Below are positions 1 to 10,303 of a stretch of DNA of 64,000 nucleotides, piece by piece. The notes under the pieces were generated by a model, which was not told the DNA's origin, made no database searches, and worked only from the letters and a program-made list of their open reading frames with translations. Numbering within the stretch: the stretch's first letter is position 1; each line of letters opens with the position of its first letter. The position numbers and the translations under genes were made by a program. The stretch is from assembly GCA_015680685.1 (NCBI GenBank), contig MNCI01023373.1:287959-351958 (forward strand), in the 5' to 3' direction. This DNA is from Gnetum montanum (lineage: Eukaryota; Streptophyta; Gnetopsida; Gnetales; Gnetaceae).

Positions 1-1058
1 CCCTTAGACGAAATAAAATTTGGGCTACAAGCATTGGTTATGGAACCAAAGTGTTCCCTCTAACTAAGGCCCTTCTTGCTTCCCGTTCTCTCCTTTATTT
101 CATCAAAATGGTTGTGGCTCTTTGAAGATGCATCCTTGTTATCCATGTGGATGGTTAACTGAATGCATTGATGCGAAGTCATTGGAAGTGGTTGGTTTGA
201 GCTGGAGTTGGAATGAGATTTCCCAAGTTGCATTAATCATAAAACACACAAGGGGCTGTACACCACCTTGTCCTTGGGATTCCATTCCGCTCCTCTTCTC
301 TCCATCCTTCTATATTTTGGTTGATGCATTGTTTTCTTTTTGGTAAATTCTTGTGGTTAAGACTTTAACTCTTCTTCTAAAGGACATTCCCAGAGCCTAC
401 AGACTCTTTGAATGTGGGATTGTCAGGGCATTAAGGGCATGATCCTGCTTTGGGGAGGACCCACTAACACTCCTATTTGGAACATTAGTTAACTTCTTTT
501 CCTTAACATTTTGCAATTAATTATTATTTTGTTCATTACCATTTTGACATCCCTTTCATCGATGCCATAGTTGTCCCTTTTTACCTATCTTTCTTACTCC
601 TTTTCTTTCTCCATTCTAATGCTACCAAAGGTTCACGATTAGTCATGGGGGTACAATGCCTGCTTTTTCAATTTTTCTCCTAAGCCCCAAATTTTTTCAT
701 TTTTCTTCTTGACCCCTACACCTTCGGTAGTCATCATCTACATTTTCCCAAATCCATATTAGCCATACCACAACTTAGCCAATGAACCTACACCGAAGCA
801 AGGTATTATTTACTTAATGATTCAATTACCCTTGCTAATATATGATTGTGTTGTGTGTGCAAATGGCAATCATACAACAACAGAATGGATCTAGAGCAAA
901 CACTTGGAATGGAGCAGCACTGAAACAGCTATGCAAGGAGTAGAATGGATAATGTGCTTATAGATTGATAATGGAAGGTGCAATCTAGGCATTGGCAATA
1001 GCAAGACTCTTCTCTCTTCTTCTCTTCTCTCTCTCTCCTCTTTTCCCTCAGCTGCCAA
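1..1058. other. unassigned non-coding sequence
   Basis: I recognise no gene here. Reading frames are short and have no family motif. The stretch contains pyrimidine-rich tracts (about 1,005-1,050, CT-rich) and a 13-base string, AGTCATGGGGGTA, near 640 that recurs near 1,231. It probably belongs to the retrotransposon whose 3' end follows, but no protein domain supports that. Confidence 0.5.
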
Positions 1059-1247
1059 ATGTGGCCTGATGTCATTGTAATAAGGTGTTCACCCCTGTTG
1101 TCACGAACACCAGTTTTGTCAATTCTTGTAATAATGAACTATTCACATGTCATTCCATTAGTTCCATTCCCCTCAATAATCCCATACCTACCTGATACCA
1201 TTGTAAGGAACTCAAGGACGAGTTTTCATTCAGTCATGGGGGTATGA
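1059..1247 (+). pseudogene. possible C-terminal tail of a Ty3/gypsy (chromovirus-type) polyprotein
   Basis: The last residues of this short frame read NSRTSFHSVMGV. They resemble the NSRTSSF-type tail that ends many plant chromovirus (Tekay/Del-like) polyproteins, and the frame closes in a purine-rich GGGGGTATGATGA run of the kind that primes plus-strand synthesis just before a 3' LTR. Nothing upstream could be matched to integrase or a chromodomain, so the rest of pol is either too decayed or missing. The assignment rests on a short motif and on position. The alternative is an unrelated spurious frame. Confidence 0.3.
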
Positions 1248-2198
1248 TGAGACATGGATTGCACAAGCCGTGATATCGCATCACCTACGATATCGCGTCC
1301 TTCCCTACGATATCCTGTACGCGATATCGTGGTCCGCCATCATATCTATAAATAAGAGGTGGCACTCCCCTCATTTCAAATCCTAGGCATAAATTAGCGA
1401 AGCTCTGGTAGATTGATCACCCCAGAGATAGAATATTTTCCATGTGCCCGCAATAGGAGTCCCCCAAGTGAATGGTTCTTTATTCGAACAGCTTTGTACC
1501 TGAACGCAAGTTGTGTATGGTAATAAAGACAAGATTTGTGGATAAACCTTGCAGTGCATGGATAGGTTTAATTAATGTTGTTTACTACTTTCCTAGTAAC
1601 GCGACATGAGTACAACTTGGTTACGAGTGCTGACGAACATGTATGGTTAGCCAAGGAATCGGCTACTCATCGCGATTAGTTTCTCTCACCCTTTCCTCCT
1701 AGAATGTGGGACAAGTACGACTTGATTACGAGCATCTACGGATGTGTATGGCTATTCAAGGAATCAGAGGCTTGTCACATTTAGGTTAGTTAAGTGCCTT
1801 AGTATGACTACTTTGAGCACGTGCTTTACGTGTGGTAATCCTAGTAACGATTAGCGTTTGGTAGCCACAGTTGCATAGTTCAGGGTGTGTACAACAAGTG
1901 GGAATGGATGCTGATGCTAGGACTTAGTGCTGTAGTTAGAGTTAGTTTTAGTTTCTCAACCCTTTACCTCTTAGCATAGGAGAAAACCATAAAATACCAA
2001 AAAAATCATATACCTCATACTTGCTTAACCATACACCGTGACACATACAAGCAAGCCTGGGAAGACAACGAACGATTAACCCCAAGTATTCCATGGGACG
2101 TTTAGGCATGTAGTCTGCGGAGTTCGACCAGATCGCGCGTGCTACGCTTGTTTTGTATGGTTGAGTGTAGGGGTACCTCGCCACTCATCACTGAGAAA
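1243..2198 (+). mobile_element. probable 3' LTR of a decayed gypsy element
   Basis: The segment begins with TGATGAGACATGG immediately after a purine-rich tract, has a cluster of GATATC sites and a TATAAATA box 75-110 bases in, and ends where the Tat-1 LTR begins. It carries an imperfect internal duplication: about 1,601-1,690 and 1,706-1,790 share a core like GATTACGAGCAT...TGTATGGCTA...AAGGAATC with a spacing near 104 bases. No second copy is in the window, so LTR identity is inferred from the polypurine tract plus promoter layout. Confidence 0.4.
1272..1354 (+). promoter_or_regulatory. GATATC palindrome cluster and TATA box in LTR
   Basis: Four GATATC palindromes, three or four of them extended to CGATATCG or a close variant, lie at 1,272, 1,289, 1,309 and 1,323. 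TATAAATA follows at 1,347-1,354. The arrangement is what an LTR U3 enhancer plus core promoter would look like; transcription would be to the right. Function is inferred from layout only. Confidence 0.4.
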
Positions 2199-2654
2199 TG
2201 CTTCATAAGTGACAAAATTCTCATGACCCAAGAGAAAAAGGTCATCTAGTATCTATATTTTGGCTTAGGGGAGTCACAAAGGCCCTTTAGAATGAAAAAA
2301 ATGGCAATTTGATGGATTTCATGGGAGGTATACATTTCTCTACAATGACACACCCCCTACAGGTAGGTAAGCTAGCTAGGATACTTCAAGGCTAGCATGG
2401 AGAAGTGCAAGGGGGGTAGAACTCACCTACCCCTAGTGTGGAAATGGGGGTGACCCAGCCTAGGGGGGTTAACCTTCATCCCCAACATTGACCTCCCATT
2501 TCCCCTTAGTGTTAACAATCTTTCCCCTCCCAAACCCCCAAGGGTGGGGGGAGTAGGTTAGCAACTAAGAGAGAGAGGGTCAAATAGTGGGGAGAGGTAG
2601 AAAACTAGGATGCATGGGGGGTGGATCTCACCTACCCCCATCTACACATGGTAG

Positions 2655-2860
2655 CTAATTTTTAGGAATTTAGCAGCCAATTTGTAGTCAATGAATCAAC
2701 AATTTGGCGACAAATTTTCAGTTAATCATGTCAACCATTAGTAGTCAATTTGTAACCAATCATGTTAGCCATTAGCAGTCAATTTGTAGCCAATCATGTT
2801 AGCCATTAGCAATTGATTTCCAACCAATTATGTCAAACATTTGTAGCCCAAATCATGGCC
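2655..2860 (+). repeat. 34-bp tandem repeat in Tat-1 5' LTR
   Basis: Units of 34 bases with core CCATTAGCAGTCAATTTGTA repeat at about 2,727, 2,761, 2,795 and 2,829, with decayed units before them. The array sits just upstream of the LTR TATA box and is lacking from the paired LTR-like copy at 19.6 kb. Confidence 0.85.
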
Positions 2861-2877
2861 ATAACCCTATAAAAAAC

Positions 2878-2886
2878 ATACCTACT
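2878..2886 (+). promoter_or_regulatory. candidate TATA box of Tat-1 LTR
   Basis: TATAAAAAA follows the 34-bp array in the 5' LTR-like copy. Position inside the LTR and orientation agree with the gag-pol strand. The paired 3' copy has lost this stretch. Confidence 0.35.
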
Positions 2887-3969
2887 TTTGCATTTCAACA
2901 CCCTTGGCATTTTGGCATCCAAAATCTCTTGCTTCCTTGACAAAAATGTAGTTCCTTATGGCCTAGTGGTGTGGACCCCCTGCAACTTGTTATCCCCTAT
3001 TACTTTCCATGATTGGATTTCTAAGATTTGGGTGTCAACATTACCCCTATTGGGATCACTGGATCCCAATCCTTCAAATCTCCATAACCCCTAGCATCAA
3101 CTAATGTTAGAAATCTAAGGAGAAGGTAAAGAAGGTTCGATAGCATCATGAGTGGTAGAGATACCAGATCATGGATTTGATCATGGCTTCAATGGGCTTT
3201 GAACTCCTACTAAAGAGAACACCCCTTTTCCCCCCTATTAAACACCAATTTTGTACACATCTTGGAACTCATTCATTGTTTATTTAATGAGTTTTATGAT
3301 TTTAGATTATGTATAATTTCATATATAATTGTTATATTTCAATGCATCATTTCATAGATTTTCATATTTATATACTTTTTGTTACACCCCTATTTTGCAT
3401 CCTCTTAAGTTCCTAAGTGATCTACTAGACTATATAGGGCATCCTAAATCCCATTTTTCTTATAGAGATCATAGGGGATTCAAGGTTGAGGTTTCCTACG
3501 ACTAAGAATCCTTGGTTCCTCCAATGACCAAGACTTTTCATTGCAACAATTTTGCGGTGATAAAAGAAGGGCCTTTGCTTGATTTCTTTGGACAAATCTA
3601 ATTGGTCCCACATCCAATTTTTCCTACCTATTGGAAATTTCTGATTTTCACAACAAAGACCTTAAAATCCATTTTTAAAACCCAATGTTGTCCTCACCTC
3701 CTTGCAATAGAAACCCTAGTGTTAAAGTTGTAGGTGCTTGGTTGTTGAGTTTTTCAACATCTGCTATGAATTTTAGCAATTAAAGCCAACATTGAACACT
3801 AACACACCAATGTTCCACCTTCATCATAATTCTCATTCCAAAACCAACATTGCCATCCTCACCAACCAAAAGTACTTTCTCCTTCCTTTGTGGTTGAATT
3901 TGGATAGTTTCTAAAAACATTTTCAGAAAGTTGTTGATTTTTATTTTGGTTGTTCCCCTTTATATGTTT

Positions 3970-4515
3970 TTCACCAACATTGATTTTAGAATGTATGATA
4001 TCCTCCCATATCATCCCCTCTTCCCCCCCTACCACACTTGAGGATGTGATAGCTAGGATATCAACATGGGTGAAGCTTAACCTCAATGTTCTCAACTTTC
4101 CATTTCTAGTAAAAGGGTAAACACACCCCACCCCCCACTTACTACATATAGCAAGTGTTCTATTTTTTCATCATTTTTTCCTATTTCTGCCATATTTAAA
4201 CTTTATAATAATTCCAATTGTCAAAATTTACATCCTTTTCTCCACACCTTTAATAGCTTTCACCCATTGTTATCAACATTAGCTTTGTAAGGTATGAGAT
4301 CCCTCCATTTCACCCCCTCCTCCCTCTCTGCCACACCTAGGGGTGTGACACCTAGGAAGCTAGTGTTGGGCATTAAGGAGTATGACATTTAAAAGGTTAT
4401 TATGAGTAAGGTTTACTATCACCTTTGCACTTTTTCATTTTAGTTAAGAGAGTGTACTTCCCCTTACCCCCTACTTAATATTTTTAGCAAGTATGCCATT
4501 TTTAACTAATTTTTC
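3970..4515 (+). repeat. two-copy ~300-bp duplication in Tat-1 leader
   Basis: Sequence around 3,975-4,170 recurs in diverged form at 4,270-4,510. Both copies hold a run of the type CATCCCCTCTTCCCCCCTACC, a TAGCTAGGAT/ACCTAGGAAG segment and a closing CCCCTAC...AGCAAGTGTTC/AGCAAGTATGCC. The leader between LTR and gag (3,561-5,489) shows no other structure I can name. Confidence 0.6.
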
Positions 4516-5489
4516 TTCCTTGATTGCTTTTGATTTTCATTATTAGAATCAAGTCTCCTTTTTTCTTTCATAGCCTATAATGAGACATTTTTATTGAAGT
4601 AACCATGTCTCTCTAGTGATCAACTAACTTACCTTACAACTACAATGATGATAGGTCAGATCAATAGGCCATAAGAGTCTATGATCCCAAAGACCCTACC
4701 ATCATGGAGTGCAGAAGATCTTTGAGATTTAGAAAGTAAAATCTGGACTTCATAGCCATAAATAAAGATTACTATAGCTTCATTTATTCTAAAATATAGG
4801 AAATCATGTTAATTCCATGAATTAAAGCCAAAGCCAAGAGGGAGTTTTAACTCATACATAGGGGTGGGAAAGAGTACATTCCTTCATAGTATGATCAAAT
4901 TCATCTTACTAACATCTATGCTAGCATCCTAGCCCAACTAATTACTATGTAATAAGAATATCCATAGATTTAAGGAAAAATATGGAGAGGAGGATGAATT
5001 CAAGGTATAATTTGAGGCTAAAGACATCCTTGGATGATTGTTCCAATAAACATCTTCCAAGGTCATGGAACCTTCCTCCAATATTTTTATTTTCTCTATG
5101 GGAATGGTGCCACCATCTTTGACTCCTTCCTACCCCACTATGGTGGATCCCAAACCTATTATATCAACTTATCAAACATAGAAAATGTCACAAAAAAAAA
5201 AATTCTAACACATCGATGCCATTTACAACATAGTATCAATATATACAACCATCGAGAATGGCTTTTACTATAGAAAATTTGCTAAGTACAAATATGGATC
5301 CCACTATGAGTCCCCAAGTAACATAGGGATCACATACCTTCTTTATCCCATTTTTGCCTCAAGTACTAGCACAGACATCATTTTCTTTATTTGGCCCACA
5401 TGTCACAACCATAACACAATCCATTCCTTCTATCATGCAACCAAGGGCAATGTCACAAGCCTCACAACAGATACCAAAATACTATAGGG

Positions 5490-6660
5490 CCTAGACCAAG
5501 CATTCTAGATGATCTAAGACCTATCAGAGGAGTTAAAGAGGCTCAAATCCTCTACGTCCCAAAATGTAATGATCATGAACTTCAACCAAGATGATCTTGT
5601 CAGTCCTCTAGTTCAAACTTTGACACTTCCTTTTGGCATCCCTATCCCCTAGTTTAATAGATACAATGAAGAAGGTAATCCTAATGCTCATATTATAACC
5701 TTTAGATATAAGTGCTTGCTATTGTAGCCATGGCCTTATACCATCATGAGGATTTTTCCTATGTCCTTGACCTAGAAAGCACTTGATTGGTACTAGCATT
5801 ACCTAGAGGATCCATATCCTTCCTTGAAGACTTGATAGCTTAGTTCATTAATCACTTAAAGCATAACTTAAAGCCAAATACTACACTTGACTAGCTCATG
5901 AAGGTCAAGTACAGACCCATTGAGCATGTACAGAAGTTCATCCAGTGATGAAATGGACTCTTGAATGAAATATGAGAGTCCATAGTTGAAACTCACTTTT
6001 TGGCTATATTTAAGAGGGTGGTTAATGACTTTATCAAGTCTAAACTTTACTATATTAACCCATAGTCACTTAGCCAAGAATTATCCCAAGCCAAGAATAT
6101 ACAAGATGCTATAGAGACTAGTCATGACTAAACCTACATTGCATACAAAAACCAACATATGTTAAAAGACAAGGAGAAAGGAAAATATAACAATATGACT
6201 ATAGTAACTATAGAGACCAAGACCACTAACTAGAGGCAAAGGAACAATCCACCCAATATTCCCACCAATAATAACTATGACAACCAACCTTTAGCCTCTG
6301 GGGCCACTACATCAACAATGATTAGTCCTAAATTTGAAAGGAAGTATAGATCCAAATACACTTCACTACCATTAAAATCGTTAAAGCTTTTGGACCAAGT
6401 GTTGAAAAGTGGGCATATCCAATACAAATAGATGTTTAAATCTTCCCAAAAGAAGCATGATAGACTTTGTAAAATATCCAAGGATCCCACTGGAGTAATG
6501 AAATATGATCAACCAATGCCTAAATACTTCAAGATAGACCACTTTTGCCACTATCACCAACTACCAATCATGACATAGACTTTTTCCTTACATTGGAGGA
6601 TGACGTTTAGAAGATGATAGATAGGGGAGAGCTAGTTCTAGATGCATTCAACCCTTTTAG
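5490..6660 (+). pseudogene. Tat-1 gag remnant
   Basis: A gag polyprotein would package the element RNA into cytoplasmic particles. Read through stops, the frame gives a charged N-terminal segment (SEELKRLKSSTSQNVMIMNF), then LTLPFGIPIP and FNRYNEEGNPNAHI. The retrotransposon-gag core follows, with KALDWY near 5,775 and LKPNTTLD, LMKVKYRPIEHVQKFI near 5,870-5,945. After about 6,340 a Tat-type gag C-terminus follows: LPLKSLKLLDQVLKSGHIQY, then PKYFKIDHFCHYHQLP, the CxYH region that resembles the CAYHxxxGHxTDxC segment of the family. Stops fall at expected Gln, Arg or Trp codons (for example LIA-stop-FINH for LIAQFINH). No intact start is visible; the left edge is where similarity begins. Confidence 0.82.
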
Positions 6661-7019
6661 ACCTCAAAACCAATTGATGCAAGTGTATAAAGACCCATTA
6701 AATGCTAAAAAAGCTACATATATCCTATTAGCATTCAATGTAGATAATAATTGAAAATCCTTAAGAGAACCATGGATTCCCTTATGGTGAGAGGAATTCT
6801 TTAGCTTCCACTAGGCCAAGATCCCCTTTTCTCATAAGTGTTCCATAACAAGTACCTCCCAAGGAACCATTTATCATTAGGGTACCCTAGACCACTATAG
6901 CCTAACTATTCATAGCCTCACAAACTAATAAAACCATTCAATAACCTCCTATGGTGGTTAATGTTGTTTCATCTTTCTCATAATCAACAACTGATAATCA
7001 AAACCCTTCAAACAAGAAA

Positions 7020-8275
7020 AAGAAGAAACAAAATCTAAATCCCAAGATTAAGAGTGACAAGTATATGAAGTCACAAAAGGAAGTAAGCCCACCAAATCCC
7101 ACTCCCATATCAGCTATATCCAGGACCTCCTCTATTCAACCCACTCCAACCAACAAACCATAGGATAATCCCAAATCTCATGGTCAAAAGAATGAGGAGA
7201 AGCCCCAACAATTAAAATCTAAGATTGAATTATGCATTTTGGAACTCATGGAGAAAGTGAAGTACAACTAGGTTGACAAGCCTAGAGCCAACAAGAAAAC
7301 CTTCCTCATTGTGATAGATTAGGTTAGAAAATCTCTTAAGAAAAAAAACATTATCTTGATTTTGTATGACCTAATCATGACTATTGACACACATCGTGAG
7401 GCATTAGTCAAGATGCTTACTTCCATCCCTATTAGTAAGGATAGGTCCACTAATGAGAAATCCATCTAGGTAGTAATGATTATTCCATTACCCAAGGAAG
7501 GAAAATCGGCAACCTTGATGTTTCATGATAGTTAAATTAATGTTAATTAAAAGAATATAAAATTTACTAGGGCTCTTATGTTCATAACCATATGAGTAGA
7601 GCAATTTAAGATGCATCAGGTAATGTACATGATGGTGAAGCTACTAACATCATCCAATTTGGCATAGTTGAATGATTAGGCTTGATAGAGAAAATACAAA
7701 AAATGTCAATAGTTACTCTTAAATATTTCAATGAATCAAGGTTTACTATTAAGGGGTCCATCTCCTTAGATATTGAAGTAGGAAATCAATTCCCCACAAA
7801 TATGAATTTTTTGATGATGGAAAAGACACCTAGGTTTAACCTTATTCTAGAAAGACCTTGGTTAGCTCAGTTATGAGCTATGTCTTCTTTCATCCACCAA
7901 GAGATTCACCTTCCTTATGAGAAAGGTGAGATCATCATTTATGGTGATAACACAATGCCCCTATCCATTGACAATGAGGACATAGAGTAGGGGTCTGAAG
8001 TGAAGTTTCAAGAAGAAACTCCTAGTCATGAAATCCAACAACATAAGAGAGAGTAGAAAACCAATATCAACAATGATGGGTAGCAAGATGCATCATGGGA
8101 TGAACTGTCATTTAACATCATTAGTAAAAGTGATGGGGAATACAAACTTGTGTAGAGTAGACCTTACTCATTCCCTAATCTTTCAAAAATTAGGAAGAGT
8201 CTACACAAGTGAAGTACTCCTTAACACTTCTACACCATGTCATTATAGCCAAGTCATTACAACCATATAGTCAAT
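7020..8275 (+). pseudogene. Tat-1 protease region remnant
   Basis: The segment upstream of protease reads KKKNIILILYDLIMTIDTHR and AVKMLTSIP-like wording near 7,340-7,430. It matches the same region of Tat-4 (KNTTLSLYDLVMTSTTYRKA), so both come from one family. The aspartic protease active site (D-[TSG]-G) cannot be read here. Its C-terminal part is clear in the frame at 7,682-7,876, ending MMEKTPRFNLILERPWLAQL, where the usual form has LGRPW, so Gly is replaced by Glu. The frame then runs to YEKGEIIIYGDNTMPLSID and beyond, the linker that also follows protease in Tat-4. The enzyme would mature gag-pol; this copy cannot. Confidence 0.78.
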
Positions 8276-8522
8276 AGTCATGTAGCTTAGCCTCTCTTTG
8301 CTAATTTTTTATGCTTGTTTATGCATTTTATTTTACTTTTCATGCAAGAATACTAGATTTATACCTGCATTTATAGTTTACTTATGTATTACAACCTTTC
8401 TTTTCTATTACTTTTATGAATGATAAAAACAAAAATCCTTAAAAACCATAAAAATTTGAAATTTTTTTTCCAAAATAATATAAAACTCTATGGATCCTCC
8501 AAGACCTAAAAATGCAAACTCA

Positions 8523-8840
8523 TGACATGCTAAGGTCTTAAACTAGCATTATGACCTATTAAGGCCTTAACCTAGTGTCATGCCCTGCCAAGGCCTTAAA
8601 TCAACATTATAGCCTCACAAGGCCTTAAAATAACATCACAATATAATAATATTTTAAATTGGCATTGTAGTCCACTAAGCCTTTAAACTAGCATTATAGT
8701 TCCCTAATATATTAAATTGGCATCGCAGTCTGCTAAGACTTTAAACTGGCATTACAGTCCGCTAAGAGTGTAAATTGACATTGCAATCCAATAAGACTTT
8801 AAACTAGCATCACATTCCATCATGGCCTTAAACTGATGAT
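8523..8840 (+). repeat. ~30-bp tandem array after Tat-1 protease
   Basis: About eleven units of 28-33 bases with consensus near AAGGCCTTAAACTAGCATTA are spaced across the interval (AACTAGCAT/AATTGGCAT landmarks at 8,534, 8,567, 8,600, 8,628, 8,658, 8,688, 8,716, 8,745, 8,775, 8,806 and 8,832). The same unit recurs after integrase at 18.3 kb, before RT at 15.2 kb, and in reverse orientation in Tat-4. Confidence 0.82.
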
Positions 8841-9235
8841 AAATGTACAACCTATCATGCCTATTCTTTTATTAACAAAAAAAAATAATATCAATTAATC
8901 TTTTCCTATTCATAATCTTACATTTCTTGTTATTGCCAATGTAGCAATATCTCACATAAATATTTTTCCAACACTTGTAACCTTAGAACCTTAAAATGAT
9001 AAAGCAATCAATAGTGGATATAACCTAAACCAAAATCAAAAAATTAAAATTTAAAACATCTTAAACTAAAATAACATATCCATGGTCACATTATGTGATA
9101 TAAATGTTAAAACTATTAATCATAGATAATGAAATATCTACAACTCAAGTGTTGGCTGACATAAGTCATACAATGTTAAGCATAAACTAAAAATAATAAT
9201 AAATACTATCACATAAACTATCTGATGGTGCCAAA

Positions 9236-10303
9236 GGGGCATCTAGAGGAGGAGGTGGTGGCACATCATCATCATCATCATCACCTACACCACTAGGGCC
9301 ACCAACAACATAAAATGTGTATATGATAGCAATACACAACTAGGTAGTGAACATAATAACCAAAATCTTAACATGAACTTGGTAGAATAAAATACATAAT
9401 ACTAAAGACCAATAATGCTTAAAAAATGCAAAACATAAATTTCATCATACCTTTAGAGATTCTAGCTCTTGGGGAAGATGATGAAGGCCTATCTCCAAGC
9501 ATTGGAAATTCTAGTCTTCTATCATATTAGCCTAATTAATGTTTTTCAAATTGATGTTTGTCAGGATGTTGCTTCTATCCACACCTATCCATGATGGTGG
9601 CTCCTGTGGGATTGTATCCATAGTAGCCTCATCCATAGATATGGTATTCTATGTAGTACGAGACTCAACCACTATTAAAGTGTTTTCAAAGAGGTTGAAA
9701 ACACTCTCAACCTGAATGCCTTGAATAAACATCTCTCTCTTTTTTTTTTGGTTGTCTCCTTCTTTAGCCATTTCAAATAGGCATCTTGATTGACCTTATA
9801 CTTGCTCTTGTGGTTCCTTTTGGTCTTACCCCACTCTAGGACCAAAGCACAATAATCTTTCCAATCCCATGCCTTTTGAGAGATCAAGTCCATCTACATT
9901 TATTACTCATGTAACTCTCAGGAAAGAGTAATCTTATCATGGATAGTGTAGCAGTAGTGGGCCCACATGATCTCTTTGAACTGTAAAGCCCCTAAGTTCT
10001 CCACTTGGCCATCCATGAAATCCTTATGCTCTTTGAGATCTTGGATACTCTTAGCTTGGATTTTATTTCCTCCTTCAAGGCCATAACCTACTTTTAGAGG
10101 GATTTGTTAGACCTTTGAATCTCCCATGAATCTTTAGCACATGAAACCACTAGATTAGTGGTAGTTTCATAAATCTTAAAGGGAACATATGTGGTGTTAG
10201 AAGAAAGTTTAGGCAAGGATTTGAATTCCATGTCTTGTGATGGATCCCATATGAACAATGGCACTAAAAGAATAAAAATAATAAACATAAACTTAATATA
10301 CAA
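9236..10303 (-). pseudogene. antisense ORF in Tat-1 spacer, homologous to the Tat-4 antisense gene
   Basis: The product is not recognised. Reading the minus strand from 10,303 through frameshifts gives, in order: a segment with PKL...VP.KIYE...WEIQRSN.SL and a charged ALKEEIKSKL stretch; QDLKEHKDFM; KDYCALVLEWGKTKRNHKSK followed by YKVNQDAYLKWLKKE; VESVFNLFENTLIVVESRTT; then EATMDTIPQEPPSWIGVDRS and NILTNINLKNIN. Each block has a counterpart in the same order in Tat-4 at 60,860-61,660 (KDYSAKVYEWG, QKNHKHMYK, ETTIATFSRGPPRW, FASIDLVEVNWKNL). Near 9,450 the frame meets an AAG|GTATGA donor-like site, and downstream (9,240-9,300) the minus strand encodes an Asp run and Pro run from an (ATC)n tract. 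It lies between protease and RT, opposite to gag-pol. Similarity over about 220 residues in two elements makes chance unlikely. Confidence 0.62.

Larger units (their letters stand above)
2199..3560 (+). repeat. Tat-1 5' LTR-like repeat
   Basis: This copy matches 19,627-20,520 over most of its length. Shared landmarks include GAGGTATACATTTCTCTACA, the GTATAATTTCATATATAAT stretch near 3,310 and the CCTTGGTTCCTCCAATGAC block near 3,510. It starts TGCTTCATAAGTGAC. A TATAAAAAA box lies at 2,878. This copy contains about 450 bases (roughly 2,430-2,880) absent from the other copy. The right end is uncertain because similarity seems to fade near a TTTTGCGGTGA sequence that may be a decayed primer binding site. 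Confidence 0.65.

Noticed and set aside
640-1243. 13-bp direct repeat AGTCATGGGGGTA at about 640 and 1,231 as a target-site duplication
   Set aside because: The second copy is part of the polypurine tract before an LTR; the sequence between has no element ends, poly-A tail or coding signal.
8523-8840. Regular short repeats that could suggest a CRISPR array
   Set aside because: Units are contiguous and diverged with no unique spacers, the context is a plant-type retrotransposon, and the same unit recurs in sister elements.
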